From Vulgatibacter sp035565615 (GTDB lineage: Bacteria > Myxococcota > Myxococcia > Myxococcales > Vulgatibacteraceae): a DNA stretch of 30,949 nucleotides. The notes beneath the pieces were generated by a model. That model was not told where the DNA came from. It made no database searches and saw nothing but the letters and a program-made list of their open reading frames with translations. Each line of letters opens with the position of its first letter. The first letter of the stretch is position 1. Made by a program: the position numbers and the translations under genes. Of this stretch, positions 9,062 through 16,540 are shown piece by piece. Where the stretch lies: positions 1-30,949 of the forward strand of contig DATMSB010000021.1 of assembly GCA_035565615.1 (NCBI GenBank), in the 5' to 3' direction.

Positions 9062-9103
9062 GGGGGCCCGGTCGACGCTGCGGCCGGGCCCCCTCTTTCT
9101 TTC
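9062..9103 (+). terminator. strong intrinsic terminator after the TSP3 gene
   Basis: GGGGGCCCGG (9062-9071) pairs perfectly with CCGGGCCCCC (9084-9093), giving a 10-bp GC stem with a 12-base loop. It is followed at once by TCTTTCTTTC. The T tract ends one base before the next start codon, so the same hairpin could also affect translation or act as an attenuator for the downstream lipoprotein cluster. Confidence 0.75.
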
Positions 9104-9104
9104 G

Positions 9105-10904
9105 ATGGCCATGAGAGTTCGACCGCGCCTCCTCCTCGCCCTCCCCCTCGTCGCCGCCTGCACCGATGCGGGGCTCGAGGCGATCCAGCCGCCGCCACCG
9201 GCCCCCGTGGACGACAAGCTCGCGATCGAGGGCCGGGTGTGCACGCGGATCCCCAAGGACGAGCTCTTTCCGGTGAAGATCCTCTTCGTGATCGACACCT
9301 CGAACTCCATGGCGATCACCGATCGCGAGTCGCAGGCGGCGCGGGCGGTCTTCCAGGTGATGGATCGCTACCGCGGCAACCCCTCGGTGAAGTTCGGGGT
9401 GATCGCGTTCGACTCCCGCACCACCTACCTCACCTTCGACGACACCGGCGCGCCCGGGTTCACGGCCAGCCCCGACCTCGGCGCGATCGACGCCCGCCTG
9501 CGCGCCCCCGATCTCGCCACCGACTACCAGGGCGCCCTCGCCGGCGCCTACGCCACGCTCTTTCGGGACATGTCCCGCAGCAGCCCCGAGGAGCGCTCCC
9601 GCTCCAAGTACGTCGTGATCTTCTTCAGCGACGGCAACCCCGATCCCCAGTGCTTCGCCGATCCGGCCCGCTCTGCGGACGAGCCCTTCATCTGCGATAT
9701 CCCCCGGGATCGGTGGCCGAGCACCGTGAACCCGCCCCCCGGCTACTCGATGGCGGAGTTCCAACAGTTCTTCGCCGACATGGAGTACGGCAAGGACTAC
9801 AACACCGACGAGCAGATCGTGGGGAAGGTCCAGGAGATCATGGATCTCCAGGAGATGTTCGAGGTGGCCGAGCTCCGCTTCCACACGGGCTTCCTCTTCG
9901 ACCCCTCCGTGATGGACGGGCCCTTCAGGGAGGCGTTCCAGCTCGACCGCGATCAGGGCATCGCGCTGATGACCGCCATGAAGGACGCCGGCGGCGGCAC
10001 CTTCACGGAGTTCACCTCGGGCGCGGCGATCTCCTTCCTCAACGTGAACTACGCCTCGGTGAAGAAGCCGTACGGCCTGAAGAACCTCTTCGCCTTCAAC
10101 GCCAACGCCGAGACGCTCACCGGGTTCCTGCGGGTCGACAGCGACGCCGACGGGATCGCGGACGAGGAGGAGCGGCTCCTCGGCTCGTGCCCCTTCGACG
10201 TCGCCGGCCGCGCCTGCGCCAGGGGCAACGGCGTGGACACGGACGGCGACGGCTACTCCGATCTCTTCGAGCTGCGCATGCGGGCGTGGGGCTTCGACCC
10301 GCTCGCGCCGGCGCCGATCCCCTGCGACATGCCCGGCCTCGACACCGACGGCGACGGGCTCCTCGACTGCGAGGAGGAGGTGCTCGGCACCCGATCCGAC
10401 TCCTTCGACACCGACGGCGACGGGATCCCCGACGGGCTGGAGTTCCGCTACGGCCTCGATCCCCTCGACCCCGTGGACGCCATCGGCGACCTCGCCTCCT
10501 CCGGCGTGCGCAACGTCGACGCCATCCTGCGCAACGGCACCCCCCTGGTGCGCGAGCCCGCCGGCAACCCGCTGCCCCACTACCGCTACGACATCAGCGA
10601 CGAGGGAGAGCAGCCGGACGGGCGGATCTGCTACTCGTTCCGGGTGGAGAACATCACCCTCCTCACCACCTCGGCGGCGACGGCGGAGCGCAAGGGCAAG
10701 AACCGGATCTGGCTGCAGTTCCTCGAGGGGCCTCCCAACGATCCGCGGGATCGCGGCACCATGCGCCGCGCCTGCGTGGAGGCCCGTTACGTGGAGCCCT
10801 TCCTGAAGCGGCCCGCCGGCGGCGTGGTGCGGCTGGAGGACGAGGACTTCGTCGATCCCCTCGATCTCGACCGGGAGGTCGAGTGCGTGGGCGCCGAGTA
10901 CTAG
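9105..10904 (+). CDS. lipoprotein with vWA domain, TSP3 repeats and a conserved C-terminal domain (paralogue 1)
   Basis: The product has 599 residues from the ATG at 9105 (ATG at 9111 is equally possible). No ribosome site is visible because a terminator hairpin ends right at the start. The lipobox is VAAC, with Cys about 21 residues in. A short Pro-rich linker leads to GRVCTRI and a von Willebrand A domain: MIDAS DTSNS in FPVKILFVIDTSNSM and the second MIDAS loop FFSDGNPD. From about residue 345 come TSP3-like calcium loops (DSDADGIAD, DTDGDGYSD, DTDGDGLLD, DTDGDGIPD). The last ~120 residues (YRYDISDEGE to ECVGAEY) match the ends of the proteins encoded at 10952 and 16541. vWA domains usually mediate metal-dependent adhesion or complex assembly. 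The role here is unknown and the ligand cannot be predicted. Confidence 0.82.
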   Translation: MAMRVRPRLLLALPLVAACTDAGLEAIQPPPPAPVDDKLAIEGRVCTRIPKDELFPVKILFVIDTSNSMAITDRESQAARAVFQVMDRYRGNPSVKFGVIAFDSRTTYLTFDDTGAPGFTASPDLGAIDARLRAPDLATDYQGALAGAYATLFRDMSRSSPEERSRSKYVVIFFSDGNPDPQCFADPARSADEPFICDIPRDRWPSTVNPPPGYSMAEFQQFFADMEYGKDYNTDEQIVGKVQEIMDLQEMFEVAELRFHTGFLFDPSVMDGPFREAFQLDRDQGIALMTAMKDAGGGTFTEFTSGAAISFLNVNYASVKKPYGLKNLFAFNANAETLTGFLRVDSDADGIADEEERLLGSCPFDVAGRACARGNGVDTDGDGYSDLFELRMRAWGFDPLAPAPIPCDMPGLDTDGDGLLDCEEEVLGTRSDSFDTDGDGIPDGLEFRYGLDPLDPVDAIGDLASSGVRNVDAILRNGTPLVREPAGNPLPHYRYDISDEGEQPDGRICYSFRVENITLLTTSAATAERKGKNRIWLQFLEGPPNDPRDRGTMRRACVEARYVEPFLKRPAGGVVRLEDEDFVDPLDLDREVECVGAEY

Positions 10905-10951
10905 GTCGATTTCTAGGAAAATTTACATCCTCTGCTAGAGTCCAAGGCCCC
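10905..10951 (+). other. short AT-rich spacer, possible internal promoter of the lipoprotein cluster
   Basis: These 47 bases between the first two vWA genes are distinctly AT-rich compared with their flanks (runs such as TTTCTAGGAAAATTTACA). A -10-like TAGAGT lies at 10936-10941, but no acceptable -35 stands at the right distance. It may hold an internal promoter. The evidence is composition only. Confidence 0.25.
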
Positions 10952-12589
10952 ATGAAGCCTCGCTCGCACCTCGTCTGGCTATTGCTCCTGGTGCTTGGTG
11001 CTTGCACCGAGAGCGACCTGGTCGGGCAGGCCCCTCCCCCCAAGCGGCCCATCGACAACAAGCTCACCGTGACGGGATCCTTCTGCACCGAGGATCCGCT
11101 CGCGGTCGAGTTCCCGGTGAAGATCCTCTTCGTCGTCGACACCTCGCAGTCGATGGACGTCACCGATCCCCCCGACCCGGCGAACAACAACGAGTCGGGC
11201 AGGTTGCGGGCGGTGCTCGACGTGATCGACGACTACGCGGGGATCCCCGGCGTCGAGGTGGGCATCGTCGTCTTCAACGGCACGGTGGCCGACACCACCC
11301 AGGGCTTCCGCCCCATCGTGGAGCCGGAGGACGTGGCCTCGGTGGTGGCCGCCGCCGCGAACCTGAACTTCGCCGGCGGGAAGACCGACTACGCCGCCGC
11401 CCTGGATCTCGCCTACCAGGCCATCGTCACCGACACGAAGCAGGCCGACGACAAGATGCGGGCCCGCTCCAAGTACGTGATGATCTTCCTCTCGGACGGC
11501 ATGCCGGACCCCTACATCACGCCGGACGAGGCGATGGAGATGGTGAAGCGCATCCAGGATCTGGAGCGCGAACGGCGCCTCGCCGAGCTCCGCGTCCACA
11601 CCATCTACCTGTCGGGCCGCACCCCCGCCTGGCTGCAGCGGCAGCCGGAGGCGCTCCTGCGCGACATGGCGCGGGTGGGCAACGGCTCCTTCCGCAACGT
11701 GGCCAACGGGGAGTCGATCAACTTCCTGGACATCGACTTCACCTCCTTCCGCCGCCTCTTCACCATGAAGCGCTTCACCGTCTCCAACGTGAACGCGCTC
11801 CCCTTGCGCGATCCGGCGCTCGCCGTGGACTCCGACGGCGACGGCATCCCGGACGTGGAGGAGCTGCGGATCGGCACCGATCCCACCCTGCGCGACACCG
11901 ACGGCGACGGCTTCGGCGACTTCCTCGAGCACCGCCTGCGCAACGCCGGCTTCGATCCGCTGGATCCGACGGACGCAGACTGCGCCGTCACCGAGGACGA
12001 CGACTTCAACCGGAGGGACGACGACGGGGACGGGCTCCTCAACTGCGAGGAGCGCTTCCTCGGCACCAACCCGCGGCTCATCGACTCGGACGCGGACGGG
12101 ATCCCCGACTGGATCGAGGTGAGGGCGGGCACCAGCCCCATCGCCGACGATCGGCTCGGCGATCTCGATCGAGATGGCCGCACCAACGGCGACGAGGTGC
12201 GGGACCACACCGATCCCAACCACCCCGACGCGGATCAGACCGCCTTCCTGCGCTACCGGTACGACATGCGCCAGACCGAGATCCGGGAGAGCCGGGTGTG
12301 CTGGGACTTCAGCGTCTCGAACGTCTCCCTGGTCTCCACCATGGCGACCCCCGGCCTGGACGAGGGGTGGAACGAGATCCACCTCGTGCTCGCCCAGGCC
12401 CCCGCCGACGCGCCGGGCGACTACGGCGAGTTCCGGATGGCGTGCGTGCGGGCGCGATACCGGCTCCCCGAGGACATGAAGTGGCCGGGCAACGGCCGGG
12501 TGTCCCTCCAGGAGAGCGACTTCAAGCGGGTGGGCGTGGTGGGCGACCCCGACGCCTTCGATCCCGCCCGCGACTGCGTGACCCCATGA
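10952..12589 (+). CDS. lipoprotein with vWA domain, TSP3 repeats and a conserved C-terminal domain (paralogue 2)
   Basis: The product has 545 residues. The signal MKPRSHLVWLLLLVLGAC ends in a lipobox (LGAC). The order matches paralogue 1: Pro-rich linker with PIDNKL, a GSFCTEDP segment, and a vWA domain with MIDAS DTSQS and the second loop FLSDGMPD. Calcium-type loops follow from about residue 290 (DSDGDGIPD, DTDGDGFGD, DDDGDGLLN, DSDADGIPD, DLDRDGRTN), and then the shared C-terminal domain (YRYDMRQTE onward, CWDFSVSNVSLVST). Both metal-site loops are intact, so metal-dependent ligand binding is plausible. It is separated from paralogue 1 by an AT-rich spacer, and its stop TGA overlaps an in-frame ATG of the next gene. 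Outer-membrane or surface location is inferred from the lipobox with Thr at +2. Confidence 0.83.
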   Translation: MKPRSHLVWLLLLVLGACTESDLVGQAPPPKRPIDNKLTVTGSFCTEDPLAVEFPVKILFVVDTSQSMDVTDPPDPANNNESGRLRAVLDVIDDYAGIPGVEVGIVVFNGTVADTTQGFRPIVEPEDVASVVAAAANLNFAGGKTDYAAALDLAYQAIVTDTKQADDKMRARSKYVMIFLSDGMPDPYITPDEAMEMVKRIQDLERERRLAELRVHTIYLSGRTPAWLQRQPEALLRDMARVGNGSFRNVANGESINFLDIDFTSFRRLFTMKRFTVSNVNALPLRDPALAVDSDGDGIPDVEELRIGTDPTLRDTDGDGFGDFLEHRLRNAGFDPLDPTDADCAVTEDDDFNRRDDDGDGLLNCEERFLGTNPRLIDSDADGIPDWIEVRAGTSPIADDRLGDLDRDGRTNGDEVRDHTDPNHPDADQTAFLRYRYDMRQTEIRESRVCWDFSVSNVSLVSTMATPGLDEGWNEIHLVLAQAPADAPGDYGEFRMACVRARYRLPEDMKWPGNGRVSLQESDFKRVGVVGDPDAFDPARDCVTP

Positions 12590-12597
12590 GAGGCGAG

Positions 12598-14724
12598 ATG
12601 TACGCGAGAAGAATCCTGATGGCGGCCTTCCTCGCCCTCGCGGCCTGCGGCGGCGAGGATCCCGAGGGCGGCGACGGCGGCGAGGGCGGCGCCGGCGGAC
12701 GGGACGGCCGCATCCCCTGCACGATCGGGGAGAACCGCGAGCCCTCCTCCGCCGCGGACCTCGAGCTGGGCGAGAGCCGCTCGGGTCACACCTGCCCGCG
12801 GCGCGACGTGGACTGGTTCCGCTTCGTCGTCCCCCAGGGCCAGCCGCTGGTGACGATGGAGGTCGGGTACTCGGAGGGGGCCATCAGCTCCGTCTCCCTC
12901 GCGTACGAGATCTACCGGGAGGGCGACCTGGAGACGCCGGTGGCGTCGGCGGCGGACGCCGACACGAGCGATCGCCGCTCCATCCTGCGCCGGCGGCACT
13001 TCCTGGGCGCCGAGGGTGGCACCTTCCTGGTGCGGATCCGCGACTCGGCCGACGCGGCGGACGACGCGAGGAACGCGTGGACGATCCAGGTCACGGCCGA
13101 GGCGGAACCGGATCCCAACGAGCCGAACGACTCCTGCGCGAACGCGACCGAGCTGGACGAGTCGGGCGGCGGCGCGATCTCGTACGAGGCGGACACCGAC
13201 GCCTTCTCCTTCGACGTGGAGGCCTCGCAGGTGGTCGAGGTGCGGGCCCGCTCCGAGGCCACCAAGGTCGCCCTGCAGGTCTCGCTCTACGACGCGGAGG
13301 GGAGGTTCCTCGACACCCGCTCCGATCCGCTGCGCGGCGCCGCCAACGACGTGCTCCTGCGCCGCGCCGTCTCCACCTCGGGCAAGGTCTGCGTGGTGGT
13401 GGAGGACGTCGACGGGACGGCGGCCGATCCCGAGGTCCCCTACACCATCGAGGTCCGGCTGGTCGACGAGCCCGATCCGAACGACGTCGGGACCCGGAAC
13501 GACACGCCTGCGGCCGCGACCTCCCTCGGCCGCGGCGGCACCCGCACCGGCTCGATCTTCTCCCCGGGGGATCTGGACTGGTTCCGCGTGGACGCCGACG
13601 CCGGCGAGCTCCTCGACGTCGAGGTGACGTGCGACGACTGCGCCTTCGACCTCGCGGTGGATCTCGTCTACGGCCACGAGGCGTCGCCCTGCTCCGGGAC
13701 CGACTCCTGCGACTACCTGCTCACGTCGAAGGCCTGCGCCGACGGGAAGTCCTGCGCCTCCGGCGTGTGCCGGGAGGCGGACGGCGCGTCCGTCTGCGCG
13801 GAGAGCTGCAACGCCGACTCCGACTGCCCGTCGTTCCAGTGCCAGCAGGCGGGCGGCGTGAAGGCGTGCGTGGGCGGCGCCGTCTGCGTGCCGGAGGGCG
13901 CCGGCGGACGCTGCGGGGTGGTGCAGTACGGCGAGGTGGCGACCTCCCGATCGTCCCAGCAGATCGCGTTCTCGCAGCCGGTCCTCCGCGGCCCGGTGTG
14001 GATCCTGATCCACGACTTCCGCGACGACGACTGGTCGGACGGCACCTACGAGCTGAAGGTCTCCCTCCGCGAGGATCCGGATCCCAACGAGCGGGGCGGG
14101 ACCCTCAACAACTTCTACATGCCCTACACCGACGTCACCAACCTCCAGGACGTCCTGCGGCGGGGCAAGGGGAGGGCGACGCCGGCGCCGTGGCAGGACG
14201 TGGTGGAGATCGACGACGACACGGACGAGGAGGTGGTGATCGCCAAGGAGGCCTCCGGCTTCGGCTGCATCGGCTTCACCGCCGACGTGGACGTGTTCCG
14301 CATCCAGGGCGGCAACCCCTGCGTGGCCCCCGACGAGACGGATCCCGCCAAGCGGCGGGTGAACTGCGGGATGACGTTGGAGGTGAGCCGCCCGGCGGGC
14401 GGCGACATGAACCTCACCTGGTTCATCATGAACGAGAACATGGGCGCCCGGGCGTCCTTCTCCGAGTCCACCCTGGCCGATCCGATCTTCGGCGACGCCG
14501 CCTGCGTCGGGACCCAGGCGCGGGAGTGCAACGTCTACAACGCGAACGACCAGGGGGATTACCACGTGGTGGTCTACGACTCGGGCCTCGACCACTGGGA
14601 CCCCGACGGCGACCACTGCTACACCTGGAAGATGACGGCCAACGTGGTGCCCGGCTGCCCCGAGAGCTGCCCCTTCACCCACCCGATGAGCGAGCTATGC
14701 ACCTGCGAACCACCTGCGCCTTGA
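12598..14724 (+). CDS. large lipoprotein with four PPC-like beta modules
   Basis: The product has 708 residues from the ATG at 12598 (ribosome site AGAGGCGAG). An in-frame ATG at 12586 overlaps the previous stop and would add four residues. The signal MYARRILMAAFLALAAC ends in a lipobox, followed by a Gly/Glu-rich spacer. Four modules resemble bacterial pre-peptidase C-terminal (PPC) domains. Each module carries a DxDxF/WF strand motif (DVDWFRF, DTDAFSF, DLDWFRV, DVDVFRI), and modules 2-4 begin with DPNE/DPND linkers. A cysteine-rich insertion of about 60 residues (containing SCNADSDCPSFQC) sits in the third module. PPC domains are beta-sandwiches found on secreted enzymes and surface proteins. 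No enzymatic domain is present here, so it is probably a structural or binding component. It lies between vWA genes within the same transcription run. Confidence 0.75.
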   Translation: MYARRILMAAFLALAACGGEDPEGGDGGEGGAGGRDGRIPCTIGENREPSSAADLELGESRSGHTCPRRDVDWFRFVVPQGQPLVTMEVGYSEGAISSVSLAYEIYREGDLETPVASAADADTSDRRSILRRRHFLGAEGGTFLVRIRDSADAADDARNAWTIQVTAEAEPDPNEPNDSCANATELDESGGGAISYEADTDAFSFDVEASQVVEVRARSEATKVALQVSLYDAEGRFLDTRSDPLRGAANDVLLRRAVSTSGKVCVVVEDVDGTAADPEVPYTIEVRLVDEPDPNDVGTRNDTPAAATSLGRGGTRTGSIFSPGDLDWFRVDADAGELLDVEVTCDDCAFDLAVDLVYGHEASPCSGTDSCDYLLTSKACADGKSCASGVCREADGASVCAESCNADSDCPSFQCQQAGGVKACVGGAVCVPEGAGGRCGVVQYGEVATSRSSQQIAFSQPVLRGPVWILIHDFRDDDWSDGTYELKVSLREDPDPNERGGTLNNFYMPYTDVTNLQDVLRRGKGRATPAPWQDVVEIDDDTDEEVVIAKEASGFGCIGFTADVDVFRIQGGNPCVAPDETDPAKRRVNCGMTLEVSRPAGGDMNLTWFIMNENMGARASFSESTLADPIFGDAACVGTQARECNVYNANDQGDYHVVVYDSGLDHWDPDGDHCYTWKMTANVVPGCPESCPFTHPMSELCTCEPPAP

Positions 14725-16085
14725 TCGCGGGCGTCCTCGCGCTGGCCTCCTGCGAGGCGCAGCGGCCCGAGCCCATCGGCGAGCCGGGGACCGGCGGGAC
14801 CGGTGGCGGCGCCGGCGGGGCCGGGGGAGGGTCGCCCTGGACCTTCTCCACCGTCGACGCCGAGGCGGACACCGGGCACCAGGCCGAGCTGCGGGTCGCG
14901 CCGGGCGGGGGCCTCGCCGCGGCCTGGTACCGCAACACCGGCCGGCAGGGGATCTGCCAGCTCCCCGACCGGGAGCCCGCGCCCACCGACGTGTGGGAGG
15001 TGGTCTACGGCGAGGAGCGGGACGGCGCGTTCGCCACCGAGGTGGTGGCGGAGGTGGAGCTCGTGGGCAGGCCCACGGGCCTGTCGCTCGCCTTCGACGG
15101 ATCCGGCGCGCCCATGGTCGCGTACATGGGCGGCCAGCCCGCCCAGTACCGCTGCGGCGGCACCGACTCGATCCTCTCCACCCGCGGCGGGGGCTCGTGG
15201 ACCCACGCCACCATCGACGCCGACGGCGCGGTTCCCGCGATGATCTTCGACGAGGACGTGGCCTTCTGCGCCGACTACCAGGACGCCTGCAACAGGGGCG
15301 ACGTGGTGGGCCTGTGGCCGGCGCTGGGCATGGCGGACGGCTCGCCGCTCCTCGCCTACCGCGACATCCACTTCGGCTTCGGCGTGGATGCCGAGGAGAA
15401 GGCGGATCTGCAGCTCTGGTGGAACGGGAGCCTGGTGACCGCCGAGGCCACCTCCGGCGGCGGGCAGTTCACCCGCCTCGCGGTGGACGGCGCCGGCGGC
15501 GTCCACATCGCGCACTACAACCAGCACAAGCTCTCCAGCGCGATCCCGAACGTGAGCACGGAGGGCATCTGGATGCTCCACTTCGAGGGAGGCGCGTGGT
15601 CGCGGGAGAAGGTGGTGCCCACCACGCCGGTGGGAGAGACCCTCGCCCTCGCCGCCTCCGGGGCGATCGTGGGGCTCGCCTGGCACGAGCCCCAGGCGGG
15701 CGTGGTCCGCTACGCGGAGCGCAGCGGCGACGGCTGGGCGGCGCCGCAGGTGGTGGACAACCGCGGCCGCACCGGGCTGTCGCCGTCGCTGGCGTTCGAC
15801 GCCGACGGAAACCCCGCGCTGGCCTACCGGCGCTGCGGGCCCGCGGGCCAGTCGGGCGCCGACTGCACGGCCGCCGACGACGCGCTCCGCTTCGCCGTCC
15901 GCACGGGCGACGGATGGAAGGCCGTCACGGTCCGCAGCGACGAGGGCCGACAGGAGGGCCTCTCCACCTCGCTGGTCTTCGACCCCGAGGGGCGCCCGGC
16001 GATCCTCTTCCAGGAATCCTACTTCGACGCACAGGAGGGGACGGTGCTCAGGCGCCTCGTCCTCGCCAGGGGAGAGCTGCCATGA
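14697..16085 (+). CDS. lipoprotein with a predicted six-repeat beta-propeller
   Basis: The product has 462 residues. Its ATG lies 28 bases inside the end of the preceding gene. This start gives a proper lipoprotein signal ending in LASC, followed by a Gly/Thr-rich linker (GTGGTGGGAGGAGGG). The body contains six repeats of the form sLaFDadGxPxlAYr: ELRVAPGGGLAAAWYRN, LSLAFDGSGAPMVAYMG, WPALGMADGSPLLAYRD, TRLAVDGAGGVHIAHYN, PSLAFDADGNPALAYRR and TSLVFDPEGRPAILFQE. This suggests a six-bladed propeller of sialidase-like or related type, but no catalytic residues are evident. Its stop overlaps the next start (ATGA). Function unknown; binding or scaffold role likely. Confidence 0.75.
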   Translation: MHLRTTCALIAGVLALASCEAQRPEPIGEPGTGGTGGGAGGAGGGSPWTFSTVDAEADTGHQAELRVAPGGGLAAAWYRNTGRQGICQLPDREPAPTDVWEVVYGEERDGAFATEVVAEVELVGRPTGLSLAFDGSGAPMVAYMGGQPAQYRCGGTDSILSTRGGGSWTHATIDADGAVPAMIFDEDVAFCADYQDACNRGDVVGLWPALGMADGSPLLAYRDIHFGFGVDAEEKADLQLWWNGSLVTAEATSGGGQFTRLAVDGAGGVHIAHYNQHKLSSAIPNVSTEGIWMLHFEGGAWSREKVVPTTPVGETLALAASGAIVGLAWHEPQAGVVRYAERSGDGWAAPQVVDNRGRTGLSPSLAFDADGNPALAYRRCGPAGQSGADCTAADDALRFAVRTGDGWKAVTVRSDEGRQEGLSTSLVFDPEGRPAILFQESYFDAQEGTVLRRLVLARGELP

Positions 16086-16537
16086 GCCTGCGACTCCTGC
16101 TCGCCGCCGCCGCGATCTGCGCCCTCGCCACGGCCTGCGACTCGGGGCCTTGCGGCGAGGCGCCGAACGAGCTGGGCGGCTCCGTCTCCGAGCTCTACGA
16201 CATCGAGGTGGACGACGTCCGCGCCCGTCGCATCGACGACGAGGTGGTGACCGTCGAGTACTTCCACGGCGAGAACGTGGTGACCAAGGTGGTGGCCAAC
16301 GTCCGCGGCTTTCGCAAGGGCGCGGCCTTCCCCTTGCGCGACGGATCGATCTACCGGGTGACGTCGCCGGAGACGCAGTTCCCCGAGCGCATCGAGGCCG
16401 GCGCCGTCACCTTCGAGTCGGATCTGGAGGAGGGGAAGGAGGTCTCGGGCTGCTTCAACGCCCGCTTCCGCATGGACGACGGCAGCCAGCGCACCATCAA
16501 GGGCGCGTTCGAGACCACGCTCGAGGCGGGGTTCTAG
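16082..16537 (+). CDS. small lipoprotein of unknown function
   Basis: The product has 151 residues, starting four bases inside the previous gene (ATGA overlap). The signal MSLRLLLAAAAICALATAC ends in a lipobox. Asp follows the lipid-bearing Cys, which in E. coli retains lipoproteins in the inner membrane. Whether that rule holds in myxobacteria is uncertain. The mature part looks entirely beta-rich (GGSVSELYDIEVDDVRARRI, EVSGCFNARFRM) with one distal Cys. I do not recognise a named family. It sits four bases before the third vWA paralogue and is surely co-transcribed with it. Confidence 0.7.
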   Translation: MSLRLLLAAAAICALATACDSGPCGEAPNELGGSVSELYDIEVDDVRARRIDDEVVTVEYFHGENVVTKVVANVRGFRKGAAFPLRDGSIYRVTSPETQFPERIEAGAVTFESDLEEGKEVSGCFNARFRMDDGSQRTIKGAFETTLEAGF

Positions 16538-16540
16538 TCG

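Noticed and set aside
12421..14682. 753-codon minus-strand open frame opposite the PPC-module lipoprotein
   Set aside because: No start signal, signal peptide or domain. The plus frame has the lipobox and PPC motifs.
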